This document shows positions 49,861-57,533 of a DNA stretch of 64,000 nucleotides, piece by piece. The stretch lies in contig PMOS01000043.1 in NCBI GenBank assembly GCA_003161435.1, positions 1 to 64,000 on the forward strand, in the 5' to 3' direction. The notes below the pieces were generated by a model. That model ran no database searches. It was given only the letters and a program-made list of their open reading frames with translations, and was not told where the DNA came from. The first letter of the stretch is position 1; every line of letters begins with the position of its first letter. The translations under genes were made by a program, and so were the position numbers. The DNA comes from Vulcanimicrobiota bacterium (GTDB taxonomy: Bacteria > Vulcanimicrobiota > Vulcanimicrobiia > Vulcanimicrobiales > Vulcanimicrobiaceae).

Positions 49861-52530
49861 GTGCGGCAGGTTAGTACTCCAGGGGCATGGCTGCTTTCGG
49901 ACCTCCCCATACCCAAAAAAAAGCGGGGGACCGCCCAACGCCGCGCGCCGAAACAGCGTGTTATCTACAGCACACGCTTGCTTCGTTCGAGGGTCACCGA
50001 CCGGCTCGCTAGCGCGTCGCGCTTCCCCGTCACGCTCATCGTCGCGCCGGCCGGGTTCGGTAAGACGGTCGCACTTCGCGACTTCATCGAAGCGACGCAG
50101 TTGGAAGCCGTCCGGTACGACGTCGCGCGGGAGCATGCGACGCTCATGGCGTTCGTCCATGGCCTGAGCGCGGCATTGGAATCCGTCGCGCCGAGTGCGA
50201 TCGCGTCGTTTCCGGCGATGCAGCAACGCGTCATGGGTGCGGCGGAGCCCGTCCGCGAACTCGCGACGTGGTTCGCAGAGCACCTCAAACACACGGCTTG
50301 CACGATCGTGATCGACGACTTCCACGCCGCGGCCGCCGACGCCGAGGTCGTCGCGCTTCTCGTCGATCTCGTCGAGCGCGTCGGCTCCCGGATCCGCTGG
50401 ATCATCGCGACCCGCTCGGACGCCGGTCTGCCGATCGCGTCTTGGATCGGCTACGGGCGTATGGAGTATCCGGTCGGTGAGGACGATCTACGCTTTACCG
50501 CCCAGGAGGCGCTTGCCACGGCCGGCGATGCGCAGGCCAACGCCGAGCCGAGCGAGATCGAAGCGCTGCGCGAGCTCACCGGAGGCTGGCCGATCGCGCT
50601 TTCGATCGCCCTTCGCACGCGCACGCATGCTTCGGACCTGCGCGCGGCGGCGACCGGGACGCGCGAGATGGTATATCGCTACCTCGCCGAGCAAATCTTC
50701 AACGGCCTCAAACGCGGGCAGCAACTCTTCCTGTTGCGAACCTGCGTCCTGCCCACGTTCGACGTCGAGATCGCCCAAGCCATGGGCTCGACGCCCGAGT
50801 TCTTGGTGGAGCTGCGCCGCAGCGTGGCGTTTCTGAGCGCTTCGTCGAGCGCCGAATATCGATATCACGATCTTTTTCGCGACTTCCTGGAGCACGAGCT
50901 GCGACGCAGCGGGGCGAGTGAATGGTTCAGCGCGCACGTTGAAGCGGCGGAGCTGTTGGAGCAGCGCCGCGGTGCCGAAGCCGCCGCTCTCGCACTGTTC
51001 GCGAAGGTCGGCGCGGTCGAACCGATCGTACGAATCGTCGAGAACCACGGAATCGAGCTGCTCGAGCAGGGCGAGGGCGAGCTCCTTGCCGCGGCTCTCG
51101 ATGCGGTTCCAGAAGAGACGCGCCGCAGCCATTCGGCGGTGCTCGGCATTCGAGCGATGCTCGACGCCAATCGTGGGCGCTTCGACGTCGCCGAAGGAGC
51201 GTTCGTCACGGCGATCGACGGAGCAAGCGAGATGGTGCTTCGGGCCGCTCTCGTGCACCGATACGCGATCGAGCTCGTTCGTCAGGGCCGAGACTGCGTC
51301 GCGTTGCTCGAGCCGTACGCGTCGGACGAAACGCTTCCGGTCGCGCTCCGCATCCCGATACTGGGAACGCTCGCGACCAGTTACGTGCGAGCCGGCCGAA
51401 TGCATGACGCGGTCGGTACCGCGCGCCGAGCGCTCAACTCGGTCGAGCAGCTCGATGACAGCCGGCGCGCTCGGCTGTTCCAACAGGCCGCTTATGTCTA
51501 CCAGTTTTCGTCATGGCGCGAGCGGGCGCGCACCTATGCGGCCCAAGCCGTCGAGCTCGCCACGGCGCGCGGCTTGTTCGAAGTCGCCGCACGCGCGTAC
51601 AGCGTTCTGTATGCGATCGCGAGCGGAGACGACGACGACCCGATCGCCGCCCTCGCCGCCCTCGACAAGCTTGCCGAATGCGCGCGCAAGGGCGCGAGCC
51701 GCCAGGTTCGCATCTTCGGGGTCGTCGAGTCGTACGCGATCGAAGTCGATCGCGACAATCAGGCGGCCATCGAGCGGCTCGAGCGCGAGTTGCTCGACGA
51801 CGACGCGACGGCGCGCAGCCACGGAGCCCTGTTGCCGGCCCACGCGCTGCGCGCAGCGTGGGACGGAGACTTTCGCCGCGCATACGGACTGCTCGCCGGA
51901 ACCGCCGAGCTGCAGGAAGTCGACGAGCGCCGAGCGCTGCGCGCCGCGGAGGCCGCGCTGTACGCATTCGCCGCGGGCCTGGGCGCCGAAGGAGACGCGT
52001 CGTTGCGCTATGCGGTCGGCGCGCTCGAACAATCCAAGCCGTCTCCGCGTGCGGTGCGCGCACAACTCACCATCGCGCTCGCGGAGTTCGTTCGAGGGCG
52101 CGCCTCCCTTGGACATCGTCACCTCATCGAGGCCGAACGGAAGCTGACGCCGCAGATGCGGCGGTTGCGCGTCTTCGCGAATGCGGCGCGAGCGATCGAA
52201 CACGTGCAGGTCGGACAAGCTGACCGGTCGGCGCTCGCGGTCGCGCTCGCTCGTCTCGGCGCGGACAACTTCGGGGGCGTCGCGCGTATGCTCGCCGCGC
52301 TTCCGCTCGCCCAGGTCGAGGAGCCGGGCCTCGCGCAGTTGACGTCATCCGAACGCGACATCTTGCAGTTCCTCGCACGGGGCGCGAGCACGAAGGACGT
52401 CGCCGCCAAGAGCGGGCGCAGTCCGCAAACCGTCGACACCCACATCCGCTCGATCTGCCGGAAGCTCAATTGCAGCGGCCGCCGCGAAGCCGTCGCAATC
52501 GCCACCGCCGCGGGCTGGGTGACCGTTTAG
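49861..52530 (+). CDS. MalT-like LuxR-family ATPase regulator
   Basis: This 889-residue protein has a STAND-type NTPase domain with Walker A IVAPAGFGKTVALRDF at about residues 60-75 and the Walker B-like CTIVIDDFHAAA. The middle is a long helical repeat (TPR-like) region from about 370 to 800. A C-terminal LuxR helix-turn-helix covers about 825-889 (LTSSERDILQFLARGASTKD, SPQTVDTHIRSICRKLNCSG). GTG 49861 is the first start. The real one could be slightly downstream because only 27 bases separate it from the divergent protease gene. It probably regulates the two sedolisins. Confidence 0.88.
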   Translation: MRQVSTPGAWLLSDLPIPKKKRGTAQRRAPKQRVIYSTRLLRSRVTDRLASASRFPVTLIVAPAGFGKTVALRDFIEATQLEAVRYDVAREHATLMAFVHGLSAALESVAPSAIASFPAMQQRVMGAAEPVRELATWFAEHLKHTACTIVIDDFHAAAADAEVVALLVDLVERVGSRIRWIIATRSDAGLPIASWIGYGRMEYPVGEDDLRFTAQEALATAGDAQANAEPSEIEALRELTGGWPIALSIALRTRTHASDLRAAATGTREMVYRYLAEQIFNGLKRGQQLFLLRTCVLPTFDVEIAQAMGSTPEFLVELRRSVAFLSASSSAEYRYHDLFRDFLEHELRRSGASEWFSAHVEAAELLEQRRGAEAAALALFAKVGAVEPIVRIVENHGIELLEQGEGELLAAALDAVPEETRRSHSAVLGIRAMLDANRGRFDVAEGAFVTAIDGASEMVLRAALVHRYAIELVRQGRDCVALLEPYASDETLPVALRIPILGTLATSYVRAGRMHDAVGTARRALNSVEQLDDSRRARLFQQAAYVYQFSSWRERARTYAAQAVELATARGLFEVAARAYSVLYAIASGDDDDPIAALAALDKLAECARKGASRQVRIFGVVESYAIEVDRDNQAAIERLERELLDDDATARSHGALLPAHALRAAWDGDFRRAYGLLAGTAELQEVDERRALRAAEAALYAFAAGLGAEGDASLRYAVGALEQSKPSPRAVRAQLTIALAEFVRGRASLGHRHLIEAERKLTPQMRRLRVFANAARAIEHVQVGQADRSALAVALARLGADNFGGVARMLAALPLAQVEEPGLAQLTSSERDILQFLARGASTKDVAAKSGRSPQTVDTHIRSICRKLNCSGRREAVAIATAAGWVTV

Positions 52531-52566
52531 TCTCAGCGTCACAGAAGCGCAGTCGTGATTTATGGT

Positions 52567-53283
52567 TCAGACGTGCGTACCAAAGAGGGCGCCGATGCCG
52601 GCGGTTATGGCCATCGCTAGGGCACCCCAAAACGTAACGCGGGCCGCTGCGTTAAGCATATTTGCGCCGCCGGTCTTTGCGCCGACAGCTCCGAGTAGTG
52701 CGAGGAAGATGAGCGACGATGCCGAGACCGCGACAATGGCACTCGCAACCGGAGCCATGAGCGCAACGCCGAGCGGTAGCACCGCACCGACCGCGAAGGA
52801 TGCGGCTGATGCAAGCGCAGCTTGGATCGGGCGCGCCGTATTTTCGTCGGAAATGCCGAGCTCGTCGCGCGCATGTGCGCCGAGCGCATCGTGCGCCATG
52901 AGTTGCTCGGCGACTTGGGTCGCGAGTCCACGATCTAAACCGCGCTTCACGTAGATACCGGCGAGTTCGTTGCGTTCGCCCACGGGATCTTGGCGAAGCT
53001 CGATGCGTTCCCGATCGAGGTCGGCGCGCTCCGAGTCCGCCTGCGAGCTGACCGAAACGAACTCGCCGGCGGACATCGACATCGCGCCGGCGACAAGCCC
53101 GGAAAGGCCCGCGACCAGAACGCTATTATGTGTTGCGTGTGCGCTGGCGACCCCGATAATGAGGCTCGAGGTTGAGAGGACGCCGTCGTTGGCCCCTAGC
53201 ACACCCGCGCGTAGCCAGCCGAGCTGGCCGACGTGATGCCGTTCCGGGGGTCCGTTGCTTCGGCTCGCCGCGGTCATTGCCAT
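52567..53283 (-). CDS. VIT1/CCC1-family iron/manganese transporter
   Basis: This 238-residue membrane protein has about five helices. LRAGVLGANDGVLSTSSLII and GLVAGAMSMSAGEFVSVSSQ are the signature first helices of the family, with metal-binding Asp and Met. The cytoplasmic metal-binding domain is short (QADSERADLDRERIELRQDP). These carriers remove cytoplasmic Fe2+ or Mn2+ in exchange for protons. It stands alone and is convergent with the LuxR gene. Confidence 0.9.
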   Translation of the reverse strand: MAMTAASRSNGPPERHHVGQLGWLRAGVLGANDGVLSTSSLIIGVASAHATHNSVLVAGLSGLVAGAMSMSAGEFVSVSSQADSERADLDRERIELRQDPVGERNELAGIYVKRGLDRGLATQVAEQLMAHDALGAHARDELGISDENTARPIQAALASAASFAVGAVLPLGVALMAPVASAIVAVSASSLIFLALLGAVGAKTGGANMLNAAARVTFWGALAMAITAGIGALFGTHV

Positions 53284-53391
53284 TGTCCTAGCATTGCACG
53301 CCTTCGCTAGTCAAGTGATGCCGGCCGGTTGACCGCATGACAACGCGATGACGCGGTGCTCTTGCTGATTGGCGTCGCGGTGCCTTGTTGC

Positions 53392-53955
53392 TCAGCGTTC
53401 GGCGGTGCCGGTTAGCTCGCCGAGGGCGATGACGTGGCCGCCGATTGCGTCGAGGAGGCGGTTCTTGGTCGGCGGTTGATCGAAGCGCGGCGTGAAATCG
53501 ATCGCGAGCAGCGTGAAGACGTAGTGGTGCGGTCCGTGACCCGGCGGCGGTGTGGGCGCTGCGTAGGCGCGGCGGCCTCGGCCGTTGTAGCCGAGCGCGA
53601 GCTGCGTTTCGACATGCGAGGGCACGGAGTGTGCATCGGCCAGCGCGCCTTCGGCGAACGACGTCGCCGCGGGATCGATCTCGTATGCGATCGCGTGCAC
53701 GAACGGGCGCAGCAACGGTACGTCGACGTCCTCGACGACGAGCACCAAACAGCGTGCTTCGGTCGGAACGCCGCTCCAGCGCAACGGCGGCGAGAGCCGC
53801 GAGATCGGCATCGGCTCATCCGGAGCGAACGCGTCGCTGCGCAGCTCGATCGTGTGCGGCACGTCGAAGAAGCGGTCGTCTTCGGCGGTGCGGTGCTCAG
53901 CGCCGGCGCGCCAACCGCGGATGCGGCGCCCCAGCGCGCGCATCACGCTCACCAC
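53392..53955 (-). CDS. PEBP family protein (YbhB/YbcL-like)
   Basis: This 187-residue phosphatidylethanolamine-binding protein-like product has the CR1 motif VLVVEDVDVPLLRPFVHAIA (the family's D.D.P....HW region) and the CR2 block PTPPPGHGPHHYVFTLLAID. No signal peptide is seen, so it is cytoplasmic. Starts at ATG 53955 and ATG 53943 are both possible. The biochemical role of bacterial PEBPs is not settled. A second, shorter PEBP lies at 60890-61315. Confidence 0.85.
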   Translation of the reverse strand: MVSVMRALGRRIRGWRAGAEHRTAEDDRFFDVPHTIELRSDAFAPDEPMPISRLSPPLRWSGVPTEARCLVLVVEDVDVPLLRPFVHAIAYEIDPAATSFAEGALADAHSVPSHVETQLALGYNGRGRRAYAAPTPPPGHGPHHYVFTLLAIDFTPRFDQPPTKNRLLDAIGGHVIALGELTGTAER

Positions 53956-53971
53956 AACGCGCGCCGAACGG

Positions 53972-54754
53972 TCAGTTCACGACGAGTTCGAGGGTGAGAA
54001 AGATCCCGGTCTGTGCCGGCAGCGTCGATTTGGCGCCCGCGCCCAGGTTGACCTGAACGTCCTCTCCGCCGTACCAGTTCACGACGGCTCCGCCGGTGAC
54101 GGTCGGAATGGAGCTGGTCAGGAACCCCAGCGCCGTCCCCGACGGCGAATAGTACTGCAAGCCCGGCGCACCCGGGTTGCCGGGGAGCGTCCCCGCGCTG
54201 GCCACCCCGCCCGTGCCGGGAGGCACGACGCTGCCGCCCCCGGCACAGCTGGTCAGCACGCCGGCAGTGAACGTTCCGGCCGCCGGATTCCCCGCCCGGC
54301 CCGAGGTCGCGACGGGCGCGGCTGCGGGAGCCAACGGAAAACTCGCACCGCCGTTGGGGTACGCGCAGATCCCGACGCCGCTGGTAGGCGTGCTGTCGAG
54401 ATACTGGCTGACGCTGAACCCCGCCCCGTCGTTGGTCGACACCGCGACGGCCAGCGCGTTCTTGTAGAGGCACGCCGTCGAGGCCGTCGAGCTCGGCGTG
54501 AGGGCGCCGAAGGTCAGCGTGTACGCGCTCTCGCTGGGCGGCGCGGCGCACACGCCGGCGGCGCTGGGCAGGATCGTCGGCGCCGCCAAGCCCTGCACGA
54601 ACGTCGCGTTGTACTGCGTCGCGATCGAGAGGTTGACCGAGGCGGTCGAGGTCCATTGGATTTGCGCGGTGCCGCTCGACGACGAGGCACGGGCGATGCT
54701 CGCCGAAGCAAAGAGCTCGGCGACGACCATGCACGCGACGAAGAGGCGTTTCAC
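53972..54754 (-). CDS. secreted Ala/Gly/Ser-rich protein, unknown
   Basis: This 260-residue product starts at GTG 54754 with AAAGGA upstream. It has a signal peptide (LFVACMVVAELFASASIARA). The mature part is beta-rich with little charge (SSSGTAQIQWTSTASVNLSI, VVNWYGGEDVQVNLGAGAKS). Four cysteines could form disulfides. It is reminiscent of spore-coat-U/pilin-like subunits but lacks a clear signature. A long frame on the opposite strand is a high-GC shadow. Confidence 0.65.
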   Translation of the reverse strand: MKRLFVACMVVAELFASASIARASSSSGTAQIQWTSTASVNLSIATQYNATFVQGLAAPTILPSAAGVCAAPPSESAYTLTFGALTPSSTASTACLYKNALAVAVSTNDGAGFSVSQYLDSTPTSGVGICAYPNGGASFPLAPAAAPVATSGRAGNPAAGTFTAGVLTSCAGGGSVVPPGTGGVASAGTLPGNPGAPGLQYYSPSGTALGFLTSSIPTVTGGAVVNWYGGEDVQVNLGAGAKSTLPAQTGIFLTLELVVN

Positions 54755-54875
54755 GACGGCAAATCCTTTGCATCGGCCGCCCGGGAAACGGGCGGCAACG
54801 GGTCGAGCCATCCTGGCCGGCCCAAAGATCAGACGCTTTTGAATATCGGAGGGGCAAGAGGCGCATTTTAGCCGG

Positions 54876-56081
54876 TCAGTCCGCCGGTGTCGCCGTGAGC
54901 GAGCTAGGCTGAGGGCCGGCTCGGCGGGTTTGGACGATCCCCAACGCTAGCGCCACCGCGACCAGACCGGCGATGATCGCCGCCGCGGGCGCGACCCCGA
55001 AGGCGCCCAGCACGCCGGTCACGATCGGCGGCATCACGAAGCCGGCCAGGCTGTCGAGCCCCGAGACGACGCCCAGCACCGTCCCGCGCCGGTCGTCGGG
55101 CGAGAGGTCGGAGGCCAGGGCCGGAAACGACGCGTTCTCGATGCTGATCCCGACGCCGAACAGCACCAACAGGACCGCCGCGGTCGCGAAGTTCGTCGCG
55201 AACGGCACCAGCACGAACGCCAGCAGGCAGAGCACGATTCCGAGATTGGTCGCCACCCGGTTGCCGATCGCTCCGACGAGGCGGCCGATGACCCCGATCT
55301 GCAGCACCACCTGCATGATGCCGAAGGTCGCGAACACGTACGAGGTTTCGGCGACGTTCCAACCCAGCTGCTGGTGCAGGATCAGCGTCATCGCCGAGAA
55401 CCAGCCGTACATCCCCAGCGTGTAGAACAACCGCAGCCACAAGAGCGGCGCGACGTCCTTGTCGCCCAGCGAGCCGAAGATATCGCGCAGCCCCACCGCC
55501 GCTTGCGCGTTCTCGGCGCGGCTGCGTGACTCGGGCAGCATCACGATCGTAACCACGAGCGTGACGACCTGCAGCGCTGCGGCGACGAGGAACGGCACCA
55601 TGAAGCCGTACCGCCCGGCGAGCCAGCCGCCGGCGGCGGGGCCGAAGATGAAGCCGGCCGCGAACGCTGCGCCGACGTACGCGAACGCCTGGCCGCGCTT
55701 CTTGGGCTCGACCAGGTCGCCGACATACGCCTGGGTGACGCCGATGTTGCCGCCCGACAACCCTTCGAGCGCGCGCGAGAGCAGCACGAACGGGATCGAT
55801 GGCGCAAAAGCGAGCATCGTCCAGGCGATCGTGGAACCGATCTGCGAGACGATCAGCACCATCTTGCGGCCGATGCGGTCGCTGACGGTGCCCCACACCG
55901 GGCCCGCGATCAGCTGGCACAACGAATATGTCGCAAACACGACACCGACGATAATGTCGGGCGCGCCGAACTTCTTCACGAAGAACGGCATCAGCGGGAT
56001 CAGGATGCTGAACCCGAGGATGTCGATGAAGGTGATGCCGAGGATCGGCAACAGCCGCAAGATCACGTCGGCTCGAACCAC
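54876..56081 (-). CDS. MFS transporter, DHA1 (TetA-like)
   Basis: This 401-residue protein has 12 helices. FIDILGFSILIPLMPFFVKK opens helix 1 and WGTVSDRIGRKMVLIVSQIG is the conserved loop 2-3. LLSRALEGLSGGNIGVTQAY is motif B and GPAAGGWLAGRYGFMVPFLV is motif C of drug antiporters. I chose GTG 56081 because the first helix follows about 10 residues later. The frame is open to 56150 but would overlap the divergent SDR gene. The substrate is unknown. Confidence 0.88.
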   Translation of the reverse strand: MVRADVILRLLPILGITFIDILGFSILIPLMPFFVKKFGAPDIIVGVVFATYSLCQLIAGPVWGTVSDRIGRKMVLIVSQIGSTIAWTMLAFAPSIPFVLLSRALEGLSGGNIGVTQAYVGDLVEPKKRGQAFAYVGAAFAAGFIFGPAAGGWLAGRYGFMVPFLVAAALQVVTLVVTIVMLPESRSRAENAQAAVGLRDIFGSLGDKDVAPLLWLRLFYTLGMYGWFSAMTLILHQQLGWNVAETSYVFATFGIMQVVLQIGVIGRLVGAIGNRVATNLGIVLCLLAFVLVPFATNFATAAVLLVLFGVGISIENASFPALASDLSPDDRRGTVLGVVSGLDSLAGFVMPPIVTGVLGAFGVAPAAAIIAGLVAVALALGIVQTRRAGPQPSSLTATPAD

Positions 56082-56141
56082 CCTGCGTTGCGAATGGTGC
56101 CGCGCTCGGGGAGGTCGCGACCGTCGGGCGAACTCGAGGGC

Positions 56142-56939
56142 ATGGCACATGGCCCACGCTCGCTGATCACGGGTGCCTCATCGGGGATCGGCGCGGCCTT
56201 CGCCCGCGCCCTTGCGGCCCGCGGCCAGGACCTGGTCCTGGTCGCTCGCTCCGCTGATCGCCTGACGGCGCTCGCCGCCGAGCTAACGGCGAAGCACGAC
56301 ATCCTGGCCGACGTGTTGCCGACGGATCTCGCCGATCCCGGCGCCGCCGACGCGATCGTCGCCGAGCTCGCGACGCGCAACATCGAGATCGGCACGCTGA
56401 TCAACAACGCAGGGTTCGGCAGCCACGGTGAGTTCGCGTCGCTCGACGCGGCGCGCGAGCGCAACGAGGTGTTCGTCAACGTGGTCGCACCGCACCGGCT
56501 CACACGCGCGCTGCTCCCGCAGATGCTGTCCCGCCGCAGCGGTACGATCGTGAACGTCGCGTCGACTGCGGCGTTCCAACCGGTCCCGTACATGGCGACG
56601 TACGGCGCGACCAAAGCATTCGTGCTGTCGTTCAGCGAGGCGCTCGCGGCCGAGGTGCGACCGCAAGGCGTGCGCGTCCTCGCGCTGTGCCCGGGCCAAA
56701 CCGATACCGCGTTCTTCGAGGGCATCGACGAAGCGCGCGTCGGTCGCGCCCGCACGCCCGACCAAGTCGTCGCAACCGCGCTGCGCGCGCTCGACCGCGG
56801 CCAAGCCGTCGTCATCGACGGCTGGATGAACTACCTGCTGGCGAACTCCATCCGTCTCGCTCCCCGCAGCCTCGTCACGAGCATGGCCGCGCGCATGCAA
56901 CGCCCGAAGGGAAAACCGAGGTCACCCTCAGCCCGTTGA
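56142..56939 (+). CDS. SDR family oxidoreductase (DltE-like)
   Basis: This 265-residue protein starts at ATG 56142 after GAGGG. It has TGASSGIGAAFARALAARGQ, INNAGFGSHGEF, VNVASTAAFQPVPYMATYGA then TKAFVLSF (Ser, Tyr and Lys), and LALCPGQTDTAFF. It is related to YqjQ/DltE-type dehydrogenases. The last residues (KGKPRSPSAR) are encoded by a REP-like sequence, so the end has probably been altered by it. Confidence 0.88.
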   Translation: MAHGPRSLITGASSGIGAAFARALAARGQDLVLVARSADRLTALAAELTAKHDILADVLPTDLADPGAADAIVAELATRNIEIGTLINNAGFGSHGEFASLDAARERNEVFVNVVAPHRLTRALLPQMLSRRSGTIVNVASTAAFQPVPYMATYGATKAFVLSFSEALAAEVRPQGVRVLALCPGQTDTAFFEGIDEARVGRARTPDQVVATALRALDRGQAVVIDGWMNYLLANSIRLAPRSLVTSMAARMQRPKGKPRSPSAR

Positions 56940-56946
56940 AGCGACG
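56921..56946. repeat. REP-like element at the end of the SDR gene
   Basis: GTCACCCTCAGCCCGTTGAA followed by GCGACG is a divergent copy of the GTCAYCCTGAGC..GTCGAAGG repeat family. It contains the SDR stop codon. Confidence 0.5.
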
Positions 56947-57031
56947 AGCGCTGGGCGCGCTTTTCGCTTACGAGTGGGGTCGCCCGAGTCGTCCGTCATG
57001 TGGTTGAAGTAAGACGCAGCCTGGGGGCGGA

Positions 57032-57322
57032 TTATCTAGCCACGACGGCGACTTCTCGCTCGACGGTCGCGCCGAATTTGTCCCGCGCGGTTTCGAGGTC
57101 GTAGCGCGCCTGAAGGTTCATCCAGAACGCCGGCGAGGTGTCGAAGTACCGGCCGAGGCGTAAAGCGGTTTCGGCACTGATGGAGCGCTTCCCGCGGACG
57201 AGATCAGTCATGCGGTTAGCGGGCACGCGCAGCGCGAGCGCGAGCGCGTGCGCCGTCAGTCCGCGCGGAGCCATAAAATCCTCGGCGAGCACTTCGCCGG
57301 GATGAATCGGTTCGAGTTTCAT
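57032..57322 (-). CDS. higA: HigA-type antitoxin (orphan)
   Basis: This 96-residue XRE-fold antitoxin starts at ATG 57322 with the family beginning MKLEPIHPGEVLAEDFMAPR. The helix-turn-helix is LTAHALALALRVPANRMTDL, and SAETALRLGRYFDTSPAFWM is the conserved second half. HigA neutralises the ribosome-dependent mRNase HigB and represses the operon. Here the upstream higB survives only as a fragment, so the antitoxin has no partner locally. Base composition is less GC-rich than the neighbours, which fits transfer. Confidence 0.9.
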   Translation of the reverse strand: MKLEPIHPGEVLAEDFMAPRGLTAHALALALRVPANRMTDLVRGKRSISAETALRLGRYFDTSPAFWMNLQARYDLETARDKFGATVEREVAVVAR

Positions 57323-57398
57323 AATATGAGCGTTCCTGTCAGGGTATCGGAACGATGATTTTGACTTGTGATTCAATATAAGGGTATTGGAAGAAGTA

Positions 57399-57506
57399 CT
57401 AGTGGTAATCGGTGACCTCGACGTCGTACGCATCACTGGACTTCCAAGTGAAGCAGACGCGCCATTGATCGTTGATTCGGATCGAGTGCTGGCCCTTACG
57501 TTCATG
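57399..57506 (-). pseudogene. higB toxin remnant (C-terminal 35 codons)
   Basis: The minus strand reads ERKGQHSIRINDQWRVCFTW followed by KSSDAYDVEVTDYH and TAG at 57399-57401, the standard end of HigB toxins. A TGA at 57507-57509 precedes it in frame and no start exists. The N-terminal two-thirds, including part of the active site, is gone. The SpoIIE-type gene's stop (57534) lies directly beyond, marking a deletion or recombination point. Confidence 0.8.
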
Positions 57507-57533
57507 TCAAGCGTATGGTCGCGCGAACTTCTC

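Noticed and set aside
53852..54871. Long plus-strand frame opposite the secreted protein at 53972-54754
   Set aside because: The minus-strand frame has a signal peptide and a ribosome site, while the plus-strand translation is Arg-rich shadow.
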